Positions 15,844-24,889 are shown, numbered from the stretch's first letter. The stretch: 64,000 nucleotides of DNA from Falsochrobactrum ovis (GCF_003259955.1 NZ_QLMK01000001.1:706934-770933); one strand, 5' to 3'. A program made the numbers and translations. Notes: a model not told the origin generated them from the sequence alone.

Positions 15844-18003
15844 TCAAAGGACTGATATCTTGGTGCCATTACTGGCTGCAGGCACTGGCGGCGCGGTTCT
15901 GAACTGTTCGTTCAATTCCCGTAACGCCTGTGTTGCGGCAGGAGAAAGCACACGCGACGGCCCGGTCATTCTTTGAATGCTCTCTTCATTGGTAGCGAGT
16001 TTCGGTTCGACAGACTTAGCCGGTGCCGGGAAGGGCGGTTCAATGCCAGGAATTGGCTTAAGATCTATATTTTGGTGCGCGTAATTCATCATCCTCTGCC
16101 ATGACATAGCCGGTAAAACGCCCCCGGTGAGATCTTTCATCGGTGTAAAATTATCATTCCCGAACCAAACAGCAGCGGTATAATTTCCCGTAAAACCTAC
16201 AAACCACGCATCGCGGTAATTTTGTGTCGTTCCGGTTTTTCCTCCAACACGGGTCATGGGTAGTTGAGCACGCCGGCCAGTGCCGCGTTCGCTCACCGCG
16301 ACGAGCATCTGATTCATATATTGGGCGGACTGCTCAGATATAACCCGGTGTGGTTTCGGGCCATCGCGGCCATAATCCCACAACACTTTGCCATCCGGCG
16401 ACATAATTTGCGTGAAAACATGGCGAGTTCCGGCCATGCCATTATTGGGAAATACGTTAAAAGCGGTGGCCTGATCCAATACTGTCATTTCTGAAGTGCC
16501 AAGCACCATAGTTTTGTGGGACGAAATGGGCGACTCAACCCCCATCGCCTTGGTCAGCGCCACTATTGGGGCTGTTGTAAGGTGATCTCGCGCAAGTCTG
16601 ACCGGAACCGTATTCATCGACCGCGCCAGCGCAGTGGTAAGATCGACTCGCCCCGCAAAGCTCCGACCATAGTTGCGAGGTGCCCAATTCCCCCAGCTGA
16701 TCGGTGCATCAGAAATAACTGTTTTGGGCGTCATCCCTTTTTCCATTGCAGCGGCGAAAACATAGGGTTTGAAGGACGATCCCGATTGTCGCAATGCGCT
16801 CGTGGCACGGTTGAATTGGCTTTCCCCATAATCTCGGCCGCCGACAAGCGCACGTACTGCACCATCATTAGACAATACAACCGTGGCGGCCTGTGAAACA
16901 TTATATTCCGCACCAAATTGACGAAGATGAAACTCTAGCGATTCTTCCGCTGCTTTTTGCAGATTGCGGTCGAATGTCGTCCTGACGATCAATGTATGTT
17001 GAGGTATATCGGCGGCAAGCTGTTTCACTTCTTCAAAAGCCCAATCGAGGAAGTAATCAGGACTTTCATTTTTTGCTCTATCAACAATATTTGCCGGGTG
17101 ACGGCGAGCAACAGCGACCTGTCCCTCGCTCATGAAACCCGCTTCAACCATGCTTGATAAAACGACATTGGCGCGCGCACGCGCTGCAGGCAGATTGATA
17201 TGCGGGGCAAATTTCGCCGGCGCTTTGAATAATCCCGCCAACATGGCGGCTTCCGCAAGCGATACATCTTGAACGTTTTTACCAAAATAAAATTCTGCAG
17301 CTGCGGCAATTCCGAAAGTGCCACCGCCCATATAGGCGCGATCTAAATAGAGCTGCAGAATTTCCTTTTTAGTCAAATTGCTTTCCAGCCAAATTGCCAG
17401 GAAAGCCTCGTTAATCTTGCGTGAAATTGTGCGCTCGTTAGAAAGAAACAGGTTCTTTGCGAGCTGCTGGGTGAGAGTGGAGCCACCTTGCACGACGCCA
17501 TTCGCACGGATGTTCTGGGTAAGGGCACGACTCAGCCCGAAAAAATCAATGCCTATATGTTCAAAAAACCGCCGGTCTTCGGTGCCTAATACAGCTTTGA
17601 TAACATGATCCGGCAATTTGTCGATTGGTACTGCCTGGCGATGAAGAATGCCGCGTTGTCCAATTTCGTTCCCATAACGATCTAAAAACGTGACGGCATA
17701 ATCATCCTGCGTACGCCAATCTTTTTTGGTTTGTTCAAATGCGGGCAATGCAAGCGCTAGCATTATCACCGCACCAATAACCCCAAGGGTTACTGCTTCG
17801 TCCAAAATTTCGACAATGAGCCGGCGAAAGCCTTTGACACGAAATCTATGGGAGAAAATCGTAAAATTTTCCCACGCTTCTGCACAGTAGAAACGCAATC
17901 GATACAGGGTCGAGTCGATCCATGCATCAAGGCCAATGAGCCGCGATACCCGAAAAGGTCTGCTCTTTTTCTTCTTTAATTTCTTTTCGCCCGCTTTGCG
18001 CAT
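15844..18003 (-). CDS. Class A penicillin-binding protein (1A-type)
   Basis: A 719-residue bifunctional peptidoglycan synthase. A basic cytoplasmic tail and one membrane segment (about 95-115) precede the GT51 glycosyltransferase domain with EDRRFFEHIGID, QGGSTLTQQLAKN and KKEILQLYLDRAYMGGG. The transpeptidase domain carries the nucleophile in SGSSFKPYVFA, the SMN motif, and KTGTTQ near residue 590. The C-terminus is Pro-rich. The start at 18003 has GGAG close upstream. It heads an operon with the DUF1214 and DUF1254 genes and diverges from the GTA cluster. Confidence 0.95.
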   Translation of the reverse strand: MRKAGEKKLKKKKSRPFRVSRLIGLDAWIDSTLYRLRFYCAEAWENFTIFSHRFRVKGFRRLIVEILDEAVTLGVIGAVIMLALALPAFEQTKKDWRTQDDYAVTFLDRYGNEIGQRGILHRQAVPIDKLPDHVIKAVLGTEDRRFFEHIGIDFFGLSRALTQNIRANGVVQGGSTLTQQLAKNLFLSNERTISRKINEAFLAIWLESNLTKKEILQLYLDRAYMGGGTFGIAAAAEFYFGKNVQDVSLAEAAMLAGLFKAPAKFAPHINLPAARARANVVLSSMVEAGFMSEGQVAVARRHPANIVDRAKNESPDYFLDWAFEEVKQLAADIPQHTLIVRTTFDRNLQKAAEESLEFHLRQFGAEYNVSQAATVVLSNDGAVRALVGGRDYGESQFNRATSALRQSGSSFKPYVFAAAMEKGMTPKTVISDAPISWGNWAPRNYGRSFAGRVDLTTALARSMNTVPVRLARDHLTTAPIVALTKAMGVESPISSHKTMVLGTSEMTVLDQATAFNVFPNNGMAGTRHVFTQIMSPDGKVLWDYGRDGPKPHRVISEQSAQYMNQMLVAVSERGTGRRAQLPMTRVGGKTGTTQNYRDAWFVGFTGNYTAAVWFGNDNFTPMKDLTGGVLPAMSWQRMMNYAHQNIDLKPIPGIEPPFPAPAKSVEPKLATNEESIQRMTGPSRVLSPAATQALRELNEQFRTAPPVPAASNGTKISVL

Positions 18004-18355
18004 AAACTCCAATTCGCCGCCTGAGATTGATTAGCAGATGGAATTACATCAACTATACCAGATTAATTCGTTATAAACCCCGAGAATTGCTAAACACTTA
18101 AGCTAAATAAATAGGAAAAAAATCAATAATAGGAAAATAGTCCGTGACACCGTAACGGTGCTTTGCTAGCTATTTGTTACGGTCAAGAAATTGTGGCTAG
18201 CGAAGATAGCTCACTAATTTAGGACCGGCAGCCAACACCCTTTAAGACAGCTTGCGTGGCTTGCGTGGCTTTATACTAGCATCCTCATCAAGATGGTGGG
18301 GCTCTATGGTTGCGGCACCAATAAGCATGACTTTGCTCTATAGTAACAATGCCAC
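18004..18355. promoter_or_regulatory. Region upstream of the GTA cluster
   Basis: About 350 AT-rich bases between the divergent penicillin-binding protein gene and the first GTA gene. It holds the inverted repeats listed at 18148-18182, a period-nine direct repeat (GCTTGCGTG twice, 18250-18267) followed by a possible -10 box TATACT (18273-18278), and one near match to the CtrA site TTAA-N7-TTAA (18063-18077, last block TAAA). In Rhodobacter and Caulobacter, GTA transcription is controlled through CtrA and GafA-type activators, so this is where such sites should be. Individual site calls are weak. Confidence 0.45.
18148..18182. promoter_or_regulatory. Inverted repeats that may be a GTA operator
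   Basis: CACCGTAACGGTG (18148-18160) is a perfect six-base palindrome around one central base. Its CCGTAAC half recurs inverted as GTTACGG at 18176-18182, and two GCTAGC palindromes lie at 18165 and 18196. The arrangement suggests a regulator binding site about 170-200 bases upstream of the first GTA gene. Confidence 0.4.
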
Positions 18356-18366
18356 TTGAGGTGGCA
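18350..18366 (+). promoter_or_regulatory. Hairpin around the proposed start of GTA g1
   Basis: TGCCAC and GTGGCA pair with the TTG at 18356-18358 in the five-base loop. If this TTG is the real start, the hairpin could limit its translation; if translation begins further in, the hairpin is a leader element. Confidence 0.3.
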
Positions 18367-18895
18367 CTTTCGGAATTCACTTTTGAAAAAAGTAACAGGA
18401 GATGCGCGCCGCGAGGCGCGAGTCAGGCTGGCATTTCGCCTGCAAATGAAACACGGACTTTCCGCTGCTGATGTGGCTGAAATTTTAGGTTTGACCGAAA
18501 AATCCTATCGGAACCGACTTAGACGTTTAAAACTGGAATCAGACAATTCATTCTCGCCTACCGAAACCGAAACTGCTCTCAAGCGGCTTCAATCCGAATT
18601 ACGCAAGTTGATTGATGGCGAGGAGCTGCCAGACAAAAGTAAAGCTGAAGCTTTGATGGCGCTTGCCCGGGCCGTCAAGACCGTCAGTGAATTGGTTTCC
18701 GAAACTAAAAATCAAGAACCGAATGAAGATGTCGGGGCCACGGTGAGCATCGGCGAGTTGCGTCAAGTGCTTGCTAGAATAGACAGGAGAATTGAAGAAC
18801 TTGCACAAAAGCGCGCGCGGGAAATCCTGGGCGGCGGGATTGAAGCAAAGGCAAATATTAGCGGCGGAGAACGAATGGCTGATCAAAGCGCGTGA
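18356..18895 (+). CDS. GTA g1: small terminase-like DNA-binding protein
   Basis: Up to 179 residues. A helix-turn-helix is clear near residues 32-58 (HGLSAADVAEILGLTEKSYR then NRLRRLK), followed by a helical region with a possible coiled coil. Position directly before the terminase large subunit and the HTH match gene 1 of the R. capsulatus GTA, which acts as the small terminase but has lost specific packaging-site recognition, so that random host DNA is packaged. The start is uncertain: TTG at 18356, TTG at 18383 or ATG at 18447 are all possible. Its 3' end overlaps the terminase frame by about 100 bases. Confidence 0.7.
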   Translation: MRWHFRNSLLKKVTGDARREARVRLAFRLQMKHGLSAADVAEILGLTEKSYRNRLRRLKLESDNSFSPTETETALKRLQSELRKLIDGEELPDKSKAEALMALARAVKTVSELVSETKNQEPNEDVGATVSIGELRQVLARIDRRIEELAQKRAREILGGGIEAKANISGGERMADQSA

Positions 18896-20093
18896 CGCGC
18901 AACTGCCCCCGATCGGCGATTGGCGTGTCTGGCTTATATTGGGCGGCAGGGGTTCCGGAAAAACAAGAGCGGGTGCTGAATGGGTTTCGGGCATGGCGCA
19001 GGGGCTGTTACCTTTTGCAAGCCGATCAAGTGGACATATCGCACTGGTCGGTGAAACATTTGCTGATGCACGCGAGGTGATGGTGGATGGACCATCCGGC
19101 ATCCTCTCTGTCTCACGTTTGGAACGCCCCCGCTATGAAGCGACAAGGCGGAGGCTTTTATGGAATAGCGGTGCAGTAGCATCGCTTTTTTCGTCAGAAG
19201 ATCCCGACAGCCTGCGTGGTCCGCAATTCGATGCTGCATGGTGCGATGAATTAGCGAAGTGGAAACACCCGCAAGAAACCTGGGACATGCTGCAATTCGG
19301 CCTGCGCCTTGGCGAACGTCCACGACAAGTTGTCACAACCACGCCGCGTTCGGTGCCATTGTTGAAAGCTCTGATGAGCGATCATTCAACCGCCATGACG
19401 CACATGCGCACCTCAGAAAACGCCGCCCATCTGGCGGATGGTTTCATCGAAGCGATTAACCAGCGATATGCCGGAACGAGATTAGGACGCCAGGAGCTTG
19501 ACGGAGAATTCATTGAGGAACGCGCCGGGGCATTATGGTCGCGTGAAGCGATCGAAAAATGTTTCGTACCAGCAGCTCCTCCTTTGAGCCGCATATTGGT
19601 TGCGGTTGATCCGCCTGCATCTTCTGGCAAATCATCCGATGCCTGCGGCATTGTCGTGGCAGGTATCGATGAAAACGGTTTTGGGCATGTTCTGGCCGAT
19701 GAAACCATGGAAATGGCAAAGCCTCATCAATGGGCACGCCGAGCCGTAGCGCTTTATCATGATTATGAAGCGGATGCGATTTTGGCGGAAGTCAATCAGG
19801 GTGGTGAAATGGTAGCAGCCGTGCTTTCGGCCGAAGATGCTTCGGTTCCCGTTTTGATGCGCCGTGCTTCTCGCGGAAAATTTTTGCGCGCTGAGCCGGT
19901 TGCGGCCTTATATGAGCAAGGGCGTATTCGTCACGTCGGTCGTTTCCCAGCGCTTGAGGATGAAATGTGCGATTTCGCGCCCGATGGCCTATCGAGCGGC
20001 CGGTCGCCGGATAGAGTTGATGCACTGGTTTGGGCACTGAGTGAACTGATGAACGGCACTGAGCGAAAACCACGTATTCGTCGTTTCGGATAA
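18792..20093 (+). CDS. GTA g2: terminase large subunit
   Basis: A DNA-packaging motor of up to 433 residues. The Walker A motif is GGRGSGKT (about residues 51-58), the Walker B region is AAWCDEL, and the nuclease domain carries acidic residues in LVAVDPPASSGKSSDACG and PDRVDALVWAL. The strong match is to RcGTA-type terminases, including the conserved QLPPIGDWRVWLILGGRG segment. Both TTG at 18792 and TTG at 18840 (behind GGCGGG) are candidate starts; the second gives 417 residues. It overlaps g1, as expected of coupled translation. Confidence 0.95.
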   Translation: MKNLHKSARGKSWAAGLKQRQILAAENEWLIKARDAQLPPIGDWRVWLILGGRGSGKTRAGAEWVSGMAQGLLPFASRSSGHIALVGETFADAREVMVDGPSGILSVSRLERPRYEATRRRLLWNSGAVASLFSSEDPDSLRGPQFDAAWCDELAKWKHPQETWDMLQFGLRLGERPRQVVTTTPRSVPLLKALMSDHSTAMTHMRTSENAAHLADGFIEAINQRYAGTRLGRQELDGEFIEERAGALWSREAIEKCFVPAAPPLSRILVAVDPPASSGKSSDACGIVVAGIDENGFGHVLADETMEMAKPHQWARRAVALYHDYEADAILAEVNQGGEMVAAVLSAEDASVPVLMRRASRGKFLRAEPVAALYEQGRIRHVGRFPALEDEMCDFAPDGLSSGRSPDRVDALVWALSELMNGTERKPRIRRFG

Positions 20094-20120
20094 ACATAAT
20101 CTACATCGGAGAGCCAACAT

Positions 20121-21299
20121 ATGGCGTGGAAATGGCCGTGGCGCAAAAGCGCTGCGAATGATGGCCTGCGTGGCGTGGCAGGTCGACAGACCAAAATGGC
20201 GAGCGGTTTTGTAGCGCTGCATATGGAACACAACGCGTCCTGGATCGGACGTGATTATGCAACCCTTGCGCGTGAAGGCTTCATGCGCAATCCGGTGGCC
20301 CATCGCTGCGTTCGACTTATCGCGGAAGCTGCAAGCAATGTGCCATGGCTTTTATATGAAGGCGCGATGGAACATGAAATCCACCCGCTTTTGGAATTAA
20401 TCGCCCGCCCACAAGCGGGAGTGGATGGGCATAGTTTTTTCCAGCGCCTTTATGGCCACTTGCTAATCTCAGGCAATGCTTATGTTGAGCGGGTCGATCT
20501 GCCCAGCGGCCAGTTCGAGCTGCATCTTTTGCGACCCGAACGCGTGACGCTGGAAACAGCCAGCGACGGTTGGCCCGTTTCTCTTATATATCGGTCCGGT
20601 TCCATCAAACGAACGGTGATGCTTGCGGGCCACGCTCCAACCGGATTGCACTTGAAACTATTCCACCCGCTTGATGATCATTATGGCTTTCCACCGCTTG
20701 AAGCCGCATTGATGGCTTTGGACATTCATAATGCCGCCAGCGCTTGGAACAAAGCGCTGCTCGATAATTCCGCCCGGCCTTCCGGCGCATTAGTCTATGC
20801 ACCAAAAGATGGAGGCAACCTGACGGAAGAGCAGTTCGAGCGGCTTAAATCTGAACTTGAAGAAGGCTATACCGGTGCTTCTGGTGCAGGTCGGCCATTG
20901 CTTTTAGAGGGCGGGCTTGATTGGAAAGCCATGGGCTACAGCCCTCAGGACATGGATTTCATCGAAGCTAAAAACAGCGCAGCGCGCGATATTGCGCTGG
21001 CATTTGGTGTCCCGCCGATGCTGCTAGGCATTCCTGGCGACAACACTTACGCCAATTATGCCGAAGCCAACCGTGCTTTCTATCGACTGACGATCTTACC
21101 GCTGATTGACCGTACCGCGAAAGCTTTGGAGTGCTGGTTAGGCCCGCTTTTTGGACGCGATTTGCGGCTGGAGCATGACATTGACCGGATTGAAGGCCTG
21201 TCATTGGAACGCGAAGCCCTGTGGCGCCGCGTAGCCGAAGCCACATTCTTAACAGATGACGAAAAACGTGAGGCGGTGGGCTATCAGCCGCGCGAGTGA
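20121..21299 (+). CDS. GTA g3: portal protein
   Basis: A 392-residue HK97-type portal protein that forms the twelve-subunit ring through which DNA enters the GTA head. Family markers include NPVAHRCVRLIAEAASNVPW, the segment RPSGALVYAPKDGG and FGVPPMLLGIPGDNTYANYA. Length is standard for the family. It follows the terminase after 27 bases, with a GGAGAG ribosome site upstream of the ATG. Confidence 0.95.
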   Translation: MAWKWPWRKSAANDGLRGVAGRQTKMASGFVALHMEHNASWIGRDYATLAREGFMRNPVAHRCVRLIAEAASNVPWLLYEGAMEHEIHPLLELIARPQAGVDGHSFFQRLYGHLLISGNAYVERVDLPSGQFELHLLRPERVTLETASDGWPVSLIYRSGSIKRTVMLAGHAPTGLHLKLFHPLDDHYGFPPLEAALMALDIHNAASAWNKALLDNSARPSGALVYAPKDGGNLTEEQFERLKSELEEGYTGASGAGRPLLLEGGLDWKAMGYSPQDMDFIEAKNSAARDIALAFGVPPMLLGIPGDNTYANYAEANRAFYRLTILPLIDRTAKALECWLGPLFGRDLRLEHDIDRIEGLSLEREALWRRVAEATFLTDDEKREAVGYQPRE

Positions 21300-21309
21300 A
21301 GAGGACGCC

Positions 21310-21705
21310 ATGAATAGCTGGAGTGAAACAGTATTGGCATCTGAAGCTACGTGGTTGTGGTTCTCGAAAATCGTTGGGGCGGTTGCAGGCTCTGCTGTTT
21401 CGCTAGCCTATGTGTTGCCACGCGGCAAACGTGAGGCTGCGATCCGCTTCGCTGTGGGTCTGATTTGTGGCTTGATCTTTGGTGGAGCGGCAGGAGTTAA
21501 AATTGCTGAATTCTTGTCGCTCGATCATACGCTGGGCCGGGCCGAGCTCATGCTGATGGGATCGGCAGCAGCTAGCCTCGCAGCTTGGTCGGCGCTTGGG
21601 ATACTCAAGCGTTTTGCCGACCGAGCAAAAAATGCAGCTTTGCCTGGGATTTTAGCGGAGGCCGAAATTTTGCCAGAAGAAAGAAGCAGGAATGGCAGGG
21701 GTTAA
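21310..21705 (+). CDS. GTA g3.5: small membrane protein (DUF6107-like)
   Basis: A 131-residue protein with three hydrophobic segments (for example WFSKIVGAVAGSAVSLAYVL and RFAVGLICGLIFGGAAGVKI), matching the small protein encoded between portal and protease in many rhizobial GTA clusters. Its role in particles is not known. The ATG at 21310 follows a GAGGA site and lies ten bases after the portal stop. The next gene overlaps its end by 14 bases. Confidence 0.75.
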   Translation: MNSWSETVLASEATWLWFSKIVGAVAGSAVSLAYVLPRGKREAAIRFAVGLICGLIFGGAAGVKIAEFLSLDHTLGRAELMLMGSAAASLAAWSALGILKRFADRAKNAALPGILAEAEILPEERSRNGRG

Positions 21706-22378
21706 TTTCAAAATCGAAACCAAACGGGCATCGCTCGCGCTCGATGAAGTGCAAATCGATGGAAGCTTTGGTGGCTACGCCAGTGTTTTTGGCCTTGCGG
21801 ATCTGGGTAACGATGTCATTGAACGCGGTGCATTCACGCGTTCGTTGCAAAAACGCAAACCATCCGGTGTAAGGATGCTTTGGCAGCATGACGCGGCCGA
21901 ACCCATAGGTGTCTGGACAGATATTCGTGAGGATTCGCGCGGGCTTTATGTCGAAGGCAGGCTCGCCAAAGGCGTTGCCCGTGCGCGGGAGGCTCTGGAG
22001 CTCATGCGCGCTGGTGGACTTGATGGGCTTTCCATTGGCTTTCGCACTATTAAAGCGCGCAAAGATGCCCGAACCGGGTTACGCCATATCTTGGAGGCGG
22101 ATCTATGGGAAATATCGGTTGTTACTTTTCCCATGCTGCCGCAAGCGCGGGTGAATACCGTCAAGGGCCGATTGCCCACAATCAGACAATTTGAACATTG
22201 GCTCACGCGGGATGCGGGGCTGAGCCGAAGTGCTGCACGAACCGTCATTGCCAAAGGCTATGCGGCTTTAGCAGCACTTCAAGGCCACGATGGGCGGGAT
22301 GCCGTCGGGTACGATGAAGCAAACCTAGCACAGCGTATGCGGGAAGCTTCAAAACTGATGATCGCAAACATAAAATAA
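21692..22378 (+). CDS. GTA g4: HK97-family prohead protease
   Basis: A 228-residue serine protease that cleaves the capsid N-terminal arm during head maturation. The family core is visible: GGYASVFG, RGAFTRSL, the catalytic histidine in MLWQHDAAEPIGVW and the serine in GLDGLSIGFR. The C-terminal 60 residues are a helical extension that could serve as scaffold. It overlaps g3.5 and is followed by the capsid gene after ten bases. Confidence 0.94.
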   Translation: MAGVNFKIETKRASLALDEVQIDGSFGGYASVFGLADLGNDVIERGAFTRSLQKRKPSGVRMLWQHDAAEPIGVWTDIREDSRGLYVEGRLAKGVARAREALELMRAGGLDGLSIGFRTIKARKDARTGLRHILEADLWEISVVTFPMLPQARVNTVKGRLPTIRQFEHWLTRDAGLSRSAARTVIAKGYAALAALQGHDGRDAVGYDEANLAQRMREASKLMIANIK

Positions 22379-22388
22379 TAGGATCAAT

Positions 22389-23663
22389 ATGCAGAACAAT
22401 CATGCAATCCAGCTCGAAACCAAGAGCGTGGAAACGAAGGCGCTCGACACCAATTCAGTCAATAATGGTGATATCGCCGCAGCATTTGACGATTTCATGT
22501 CGGCATTTTCCAGTTTCCGAGAAGCCAATGACGAACGGCTGAAAAAAGTTGAAAAAAATGCCGATGTGGATGTGTTGCTGCGCGAAAAGGTGGAGCGTAT
22601 CAACCACGCGCTGGATGAACAAAAACAAGCGCTCGACCAATATGTGCTAAAACAGTCCCGTCCAGCACTGGGTGGATCGGGCGCTGTCGTCAATATTGAG
22701 CACAAGCGAGCATTTGACGGATATGTACGCTCAGGTGACGAACAATCATTGCGCGGTGTCGAACAGAAATCCCATTCCTACGGAAATGGCCCTGATGGTG
22801 GCTATCTGGTGCCGGCAGAATTGGAGGCGGAAATCGGTCGCAGACTAAGCGTGATTTCGCCGATCCGTGCCATTGCCAGCGTTCGCCAAGTATCCAGCGC
22901 GGTGCTGAAAAAACCATTTTCAATCAGCGGCCCAAATGTCGGATGGGTTGGTGAAACCGCTGTCCGTCCTGAAACGGCAACCGCAAAACTGGCTGAGCTG
23001 CAATTCCCGACCATGGAACTCTACGCCATGCCTGCGGCAACTTCTTCCCTGCTCGATGATGCGGCCATTGATGTCGAACAGTGGATTGCCGAAGAAGTTG
23101 AAGCAGCTTTCGCTGAACAGGAAAGCGCCGCTTTCGTCACGGGTAGCGGCGTCAATCAGCCAACCGGTTTTCTAACCTATGATTCGGTTGCAGAGAGCTC
23201 CTGGGCATGGGGGAAACTCGGCCATATTGCCACCGGAATTGAAGGTGCACTGCCCGAAGTTGATCCGGCTGATAAGCTAATCGAGCTCATTTATACGCTG
23301 AAAGCGGGCTATCGCCAGAAAGCCAATTTCGTCATGAATCGCACCACGCAAAGCGTGTTGCGTAAGTTGAAAGATAGTGATGGCAATTATCTGTGGCAAC
23401 CGCCGGCGACGATTGGGGAGAAAGCATCATTGATGGGGTTTGGCTTAGTTGAAGCCGAACACATGCCGGATATCGGTGCCGATGCGACGCCGATCGCTTT
23501 CGGTGATTTTGAACGCGGCTATCTGGTCGTAGACCGCATTGGCATCCGCGTATTGCGGGATCCGTATTCCGCTAAACCCTATGTGTTGTTCTACACGACC
23601 AAGCGTGTCGGTGGCGGCGTACAAGATTTTGATGCCATTAAGCTGCTGAAGTTCTCGGCCTGA
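22389..23663 (+). CDS. GTA g5: major capsid protein
   Basis: A 424-residue HK97-fold capsid protein. The N-terminal 110 residues are a charged coiled coil (delta domain) expected to be removed by the g4 protease near the start of the mature chain; the core has GPDGGYLVPAELEAEIGRRL, GVNQPTGFLTY and the P-loop and A-domain features of the fold. Length matches RcGTA capsid (about 400). It is followed by a 154-base gap, the only large gap in the cluster. Confidence 0.95.
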   Translation: MQNNHAIQLETKSVETKALDTNSVNNGDIAAAFDDFMSAFSSFREANDERLKKVEKNADVDVLLREKVERINHALDEQKQALDQYVLKQSRPALGGSGAVVNIEHKRAFDGYVRSGDEQSLRGVEQKSHSYGNGPDGGYLVPAELEAEIGRRLSVISPIRAIASVRQVSSAVLKKPFSISGPNVGWVGETAVRPETATAKLAELQFPTMELYAMPAATSSLLDDAAIDVEQWIAEEVEAAFAEQESAAFVTGSGVNQPTGFLTYDSVAESSWAWGKLGHIATGIEGALPEVDPADKLIELIYTLKAGYRQKANFVMNRTTQSVLRKLKDSDGNYLWQPPATIGEKASLMGFGLVEAEHMPDIGADATPIAFGDFERGYLVVDRIGIRVLRDPYSAKPYVLFYTTKRVGGGVQDFDAIKLLKFSA

Positions 23664-23669
23664 TCAAAA

Positions 23670-23689
23670 TGACAGCGGTGTAGCTGTCA
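23670..23689 (+). other. Small hairpin after the capsid gene
   Basis: TGACAGC and GCTGTCA pair around a six-base loop, seven bases after the capsid stop. No T-run follows. It might stabilise the capsid end of the transcript so that capsid is made in excess; this is inference. Confidence 0.35.
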
Positions 23690-23817
23690 ATAACCTCAGG
23701 TATTTTCATAGTCCCCCTGCTGAACTTAGCAGCTAGATTATATTGAGATTGGCGTTGAATCTCTTTGTGGGGACAAATTCATAACTGTCTGATTTGAAGT
23801 TATTATAGGGGAATCCA

Positions 23818-24384
23818 ATGGCAATGTTTCTTGTCACGCCGCCGGCACTCGAACCGGTGACGATTGCAGATGCGCGCGCATTTTTGAAAATCTCCACCGA
23901 TAGTGAAGACGAGATCTTGGGCCGGCTGTTAAAAACCGCACGCGAGTTGGTAGAGGCAGAAACTGGCCTCGCATTCATTGATCAAACGTGGCGTTTGCGG
24001 GTCGATCGCTGGCCGCGCTCGGGTCGGGTAGCTTTATTTAAATATCCGGTAAAATCCATAGTTTCGGTGGTGGCCTATATGCCGGACGGCACGGCAGTCA
24101 ATTTTCAGCCGGAGGATTTCCTGCTTCAACATGGACGCCGACCGCAACGTGTATATATGCCGCAATATCAAGATGCGCGCTCGGTTATCGGACTTGAAAT
24201 CGATTTTGAAGCGGGTTTTGGTGAATCAGGCGCAGAAATGCCCGATACATTAAAACATGCGGTTCTTTCGCTTACCGCCCATCTCTTCGAGACGCGGGCA
24301 GTCGCTCCTATACCGGGCGCTTCAACGACATTCCCACCGCTGATTGACCGCATGGTCGACAGTTGGCGTCGGGTGTCCATATGA
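23818..24384 (+). CDS. GTA g6: head-tail connector protein
   Basis: A 188-residue protein of the phage gp6-like / phiE125 gp8 connector family, which sits below the portal and joins the head to the tail. Typical features are VTIADARAFLKISTDSEDE, LVEAETGLAFIDQTWRL and a helical C-terminus. An AGGGGA ribosome site precedes the ATG. The g7 start overlaps its stop by four bases. Confidence 0.92.
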   Translation: MAMFLVTPPALEPVTIADARAFLKISTDSEDEILGRLLKTARELVEAETGLAFIDQTWRLRVDRWPRSGRVALFKYPVKSIVSVVAYMPDGTAVNFQPEDFLLQHGRRPQRVYMPQYQDARSVIGLEIDFEAGFGESGAEMPDTLKHAVLSLTAHLFETRAVAPIPGASTTFPPLIDRMVDSWRRVSI

Positions 24385-24719
24385 ACAATATTTTGTTTAT
24401 TGACCCTGGAAAACTCACCTCAGAGCTGATTCTGGAAGCCTTGCATCGGCTTCCCGACGGGATGGGCGGCTATACGGAAAACTGGGTGGAAGACACAACG
24501 ATCTGGGGGCGTATAGAGCCTGTCAGTACCGCACAGCGCGACTTTGGCACAAGACCCCGCCCTCAAATAACCCACCGTATATTGGTGCGCTTTCGTGACG
24601 ATATTTCTACGGATAAGCGGTTGCGGAAGGGGCGCCGGATTTTCTCTCTGCTCTCAGCTCATGACCCCGATGAAACGGGCCGATATCTGATCTGTTTAGC
24701 AGTGGAAGGTGGGCAGTGA
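24381..24719 (+). CDS. GTA g7: head-tail adaptor (stopper)
   Basis: A 112-residue protein of the head-tail adaptor family (SPP1 gp16-like), a beta-barrel ring that closes the head after packaging. The core pattern DGMGGYTENWVEDTTIWGRI is typical. The ATG at 24381 overlaps the g6 stop (ATGA), so an earlier start in frame is not needed. A GTG overlapping its stop opens the next small frame. Confidence 0.9.
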   Translation: MNNILFIDPGKLTSELILEALHRLPDGMGGYTENWVEDTTIWGRIEPVSTAQRDFGTRPRPQITHRILVRFRDDISTDKRLRKGRRIFSLLSAHDPDETGRYLICLAVEGGQ

Positions 24720-24889
24720 ACATCACAATGAAATTAACCTTTGATGGTCTGGTGCGGGCTTTGCGTTTCAAAGAGCTGAGCGTGCGCGAGAACATTTCGA
24801 TTGGATTGAAACCGAGCAACTTAGACACTGTCAAAACTCGCGGGGAACACAATGAACGGGGCGGCAGCATTACAGAAAGCACTTTATGA
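24716..24889 (+). CDS. Small frame between GTA g7 and g8 (possible)
   Basis: A possible 57-residue protein starting at a GTG that overlaps the g7 stop in a GTGA arrangement and ending inside g8. It begins NITMKLTFDGLVRALRFKEL, which faintly recalls the N-terminus of HK97 gp10-type tail-completion proteins, a family that follows the adaptor gene in many siphoviruses. The rest is hydrophilic. It may be a truncated remnant of such a gene, a small functional protein, or just a device that couples g7 to g8 translation. It fills what would otherwise be a 132-base gap in a tightly packed operon. Confidence 0.45.
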   Translation: MNITMKLTFDGLVRALRFKELSVRENISIGLKPSNLDTVKTRGEHNERGGSITESTL

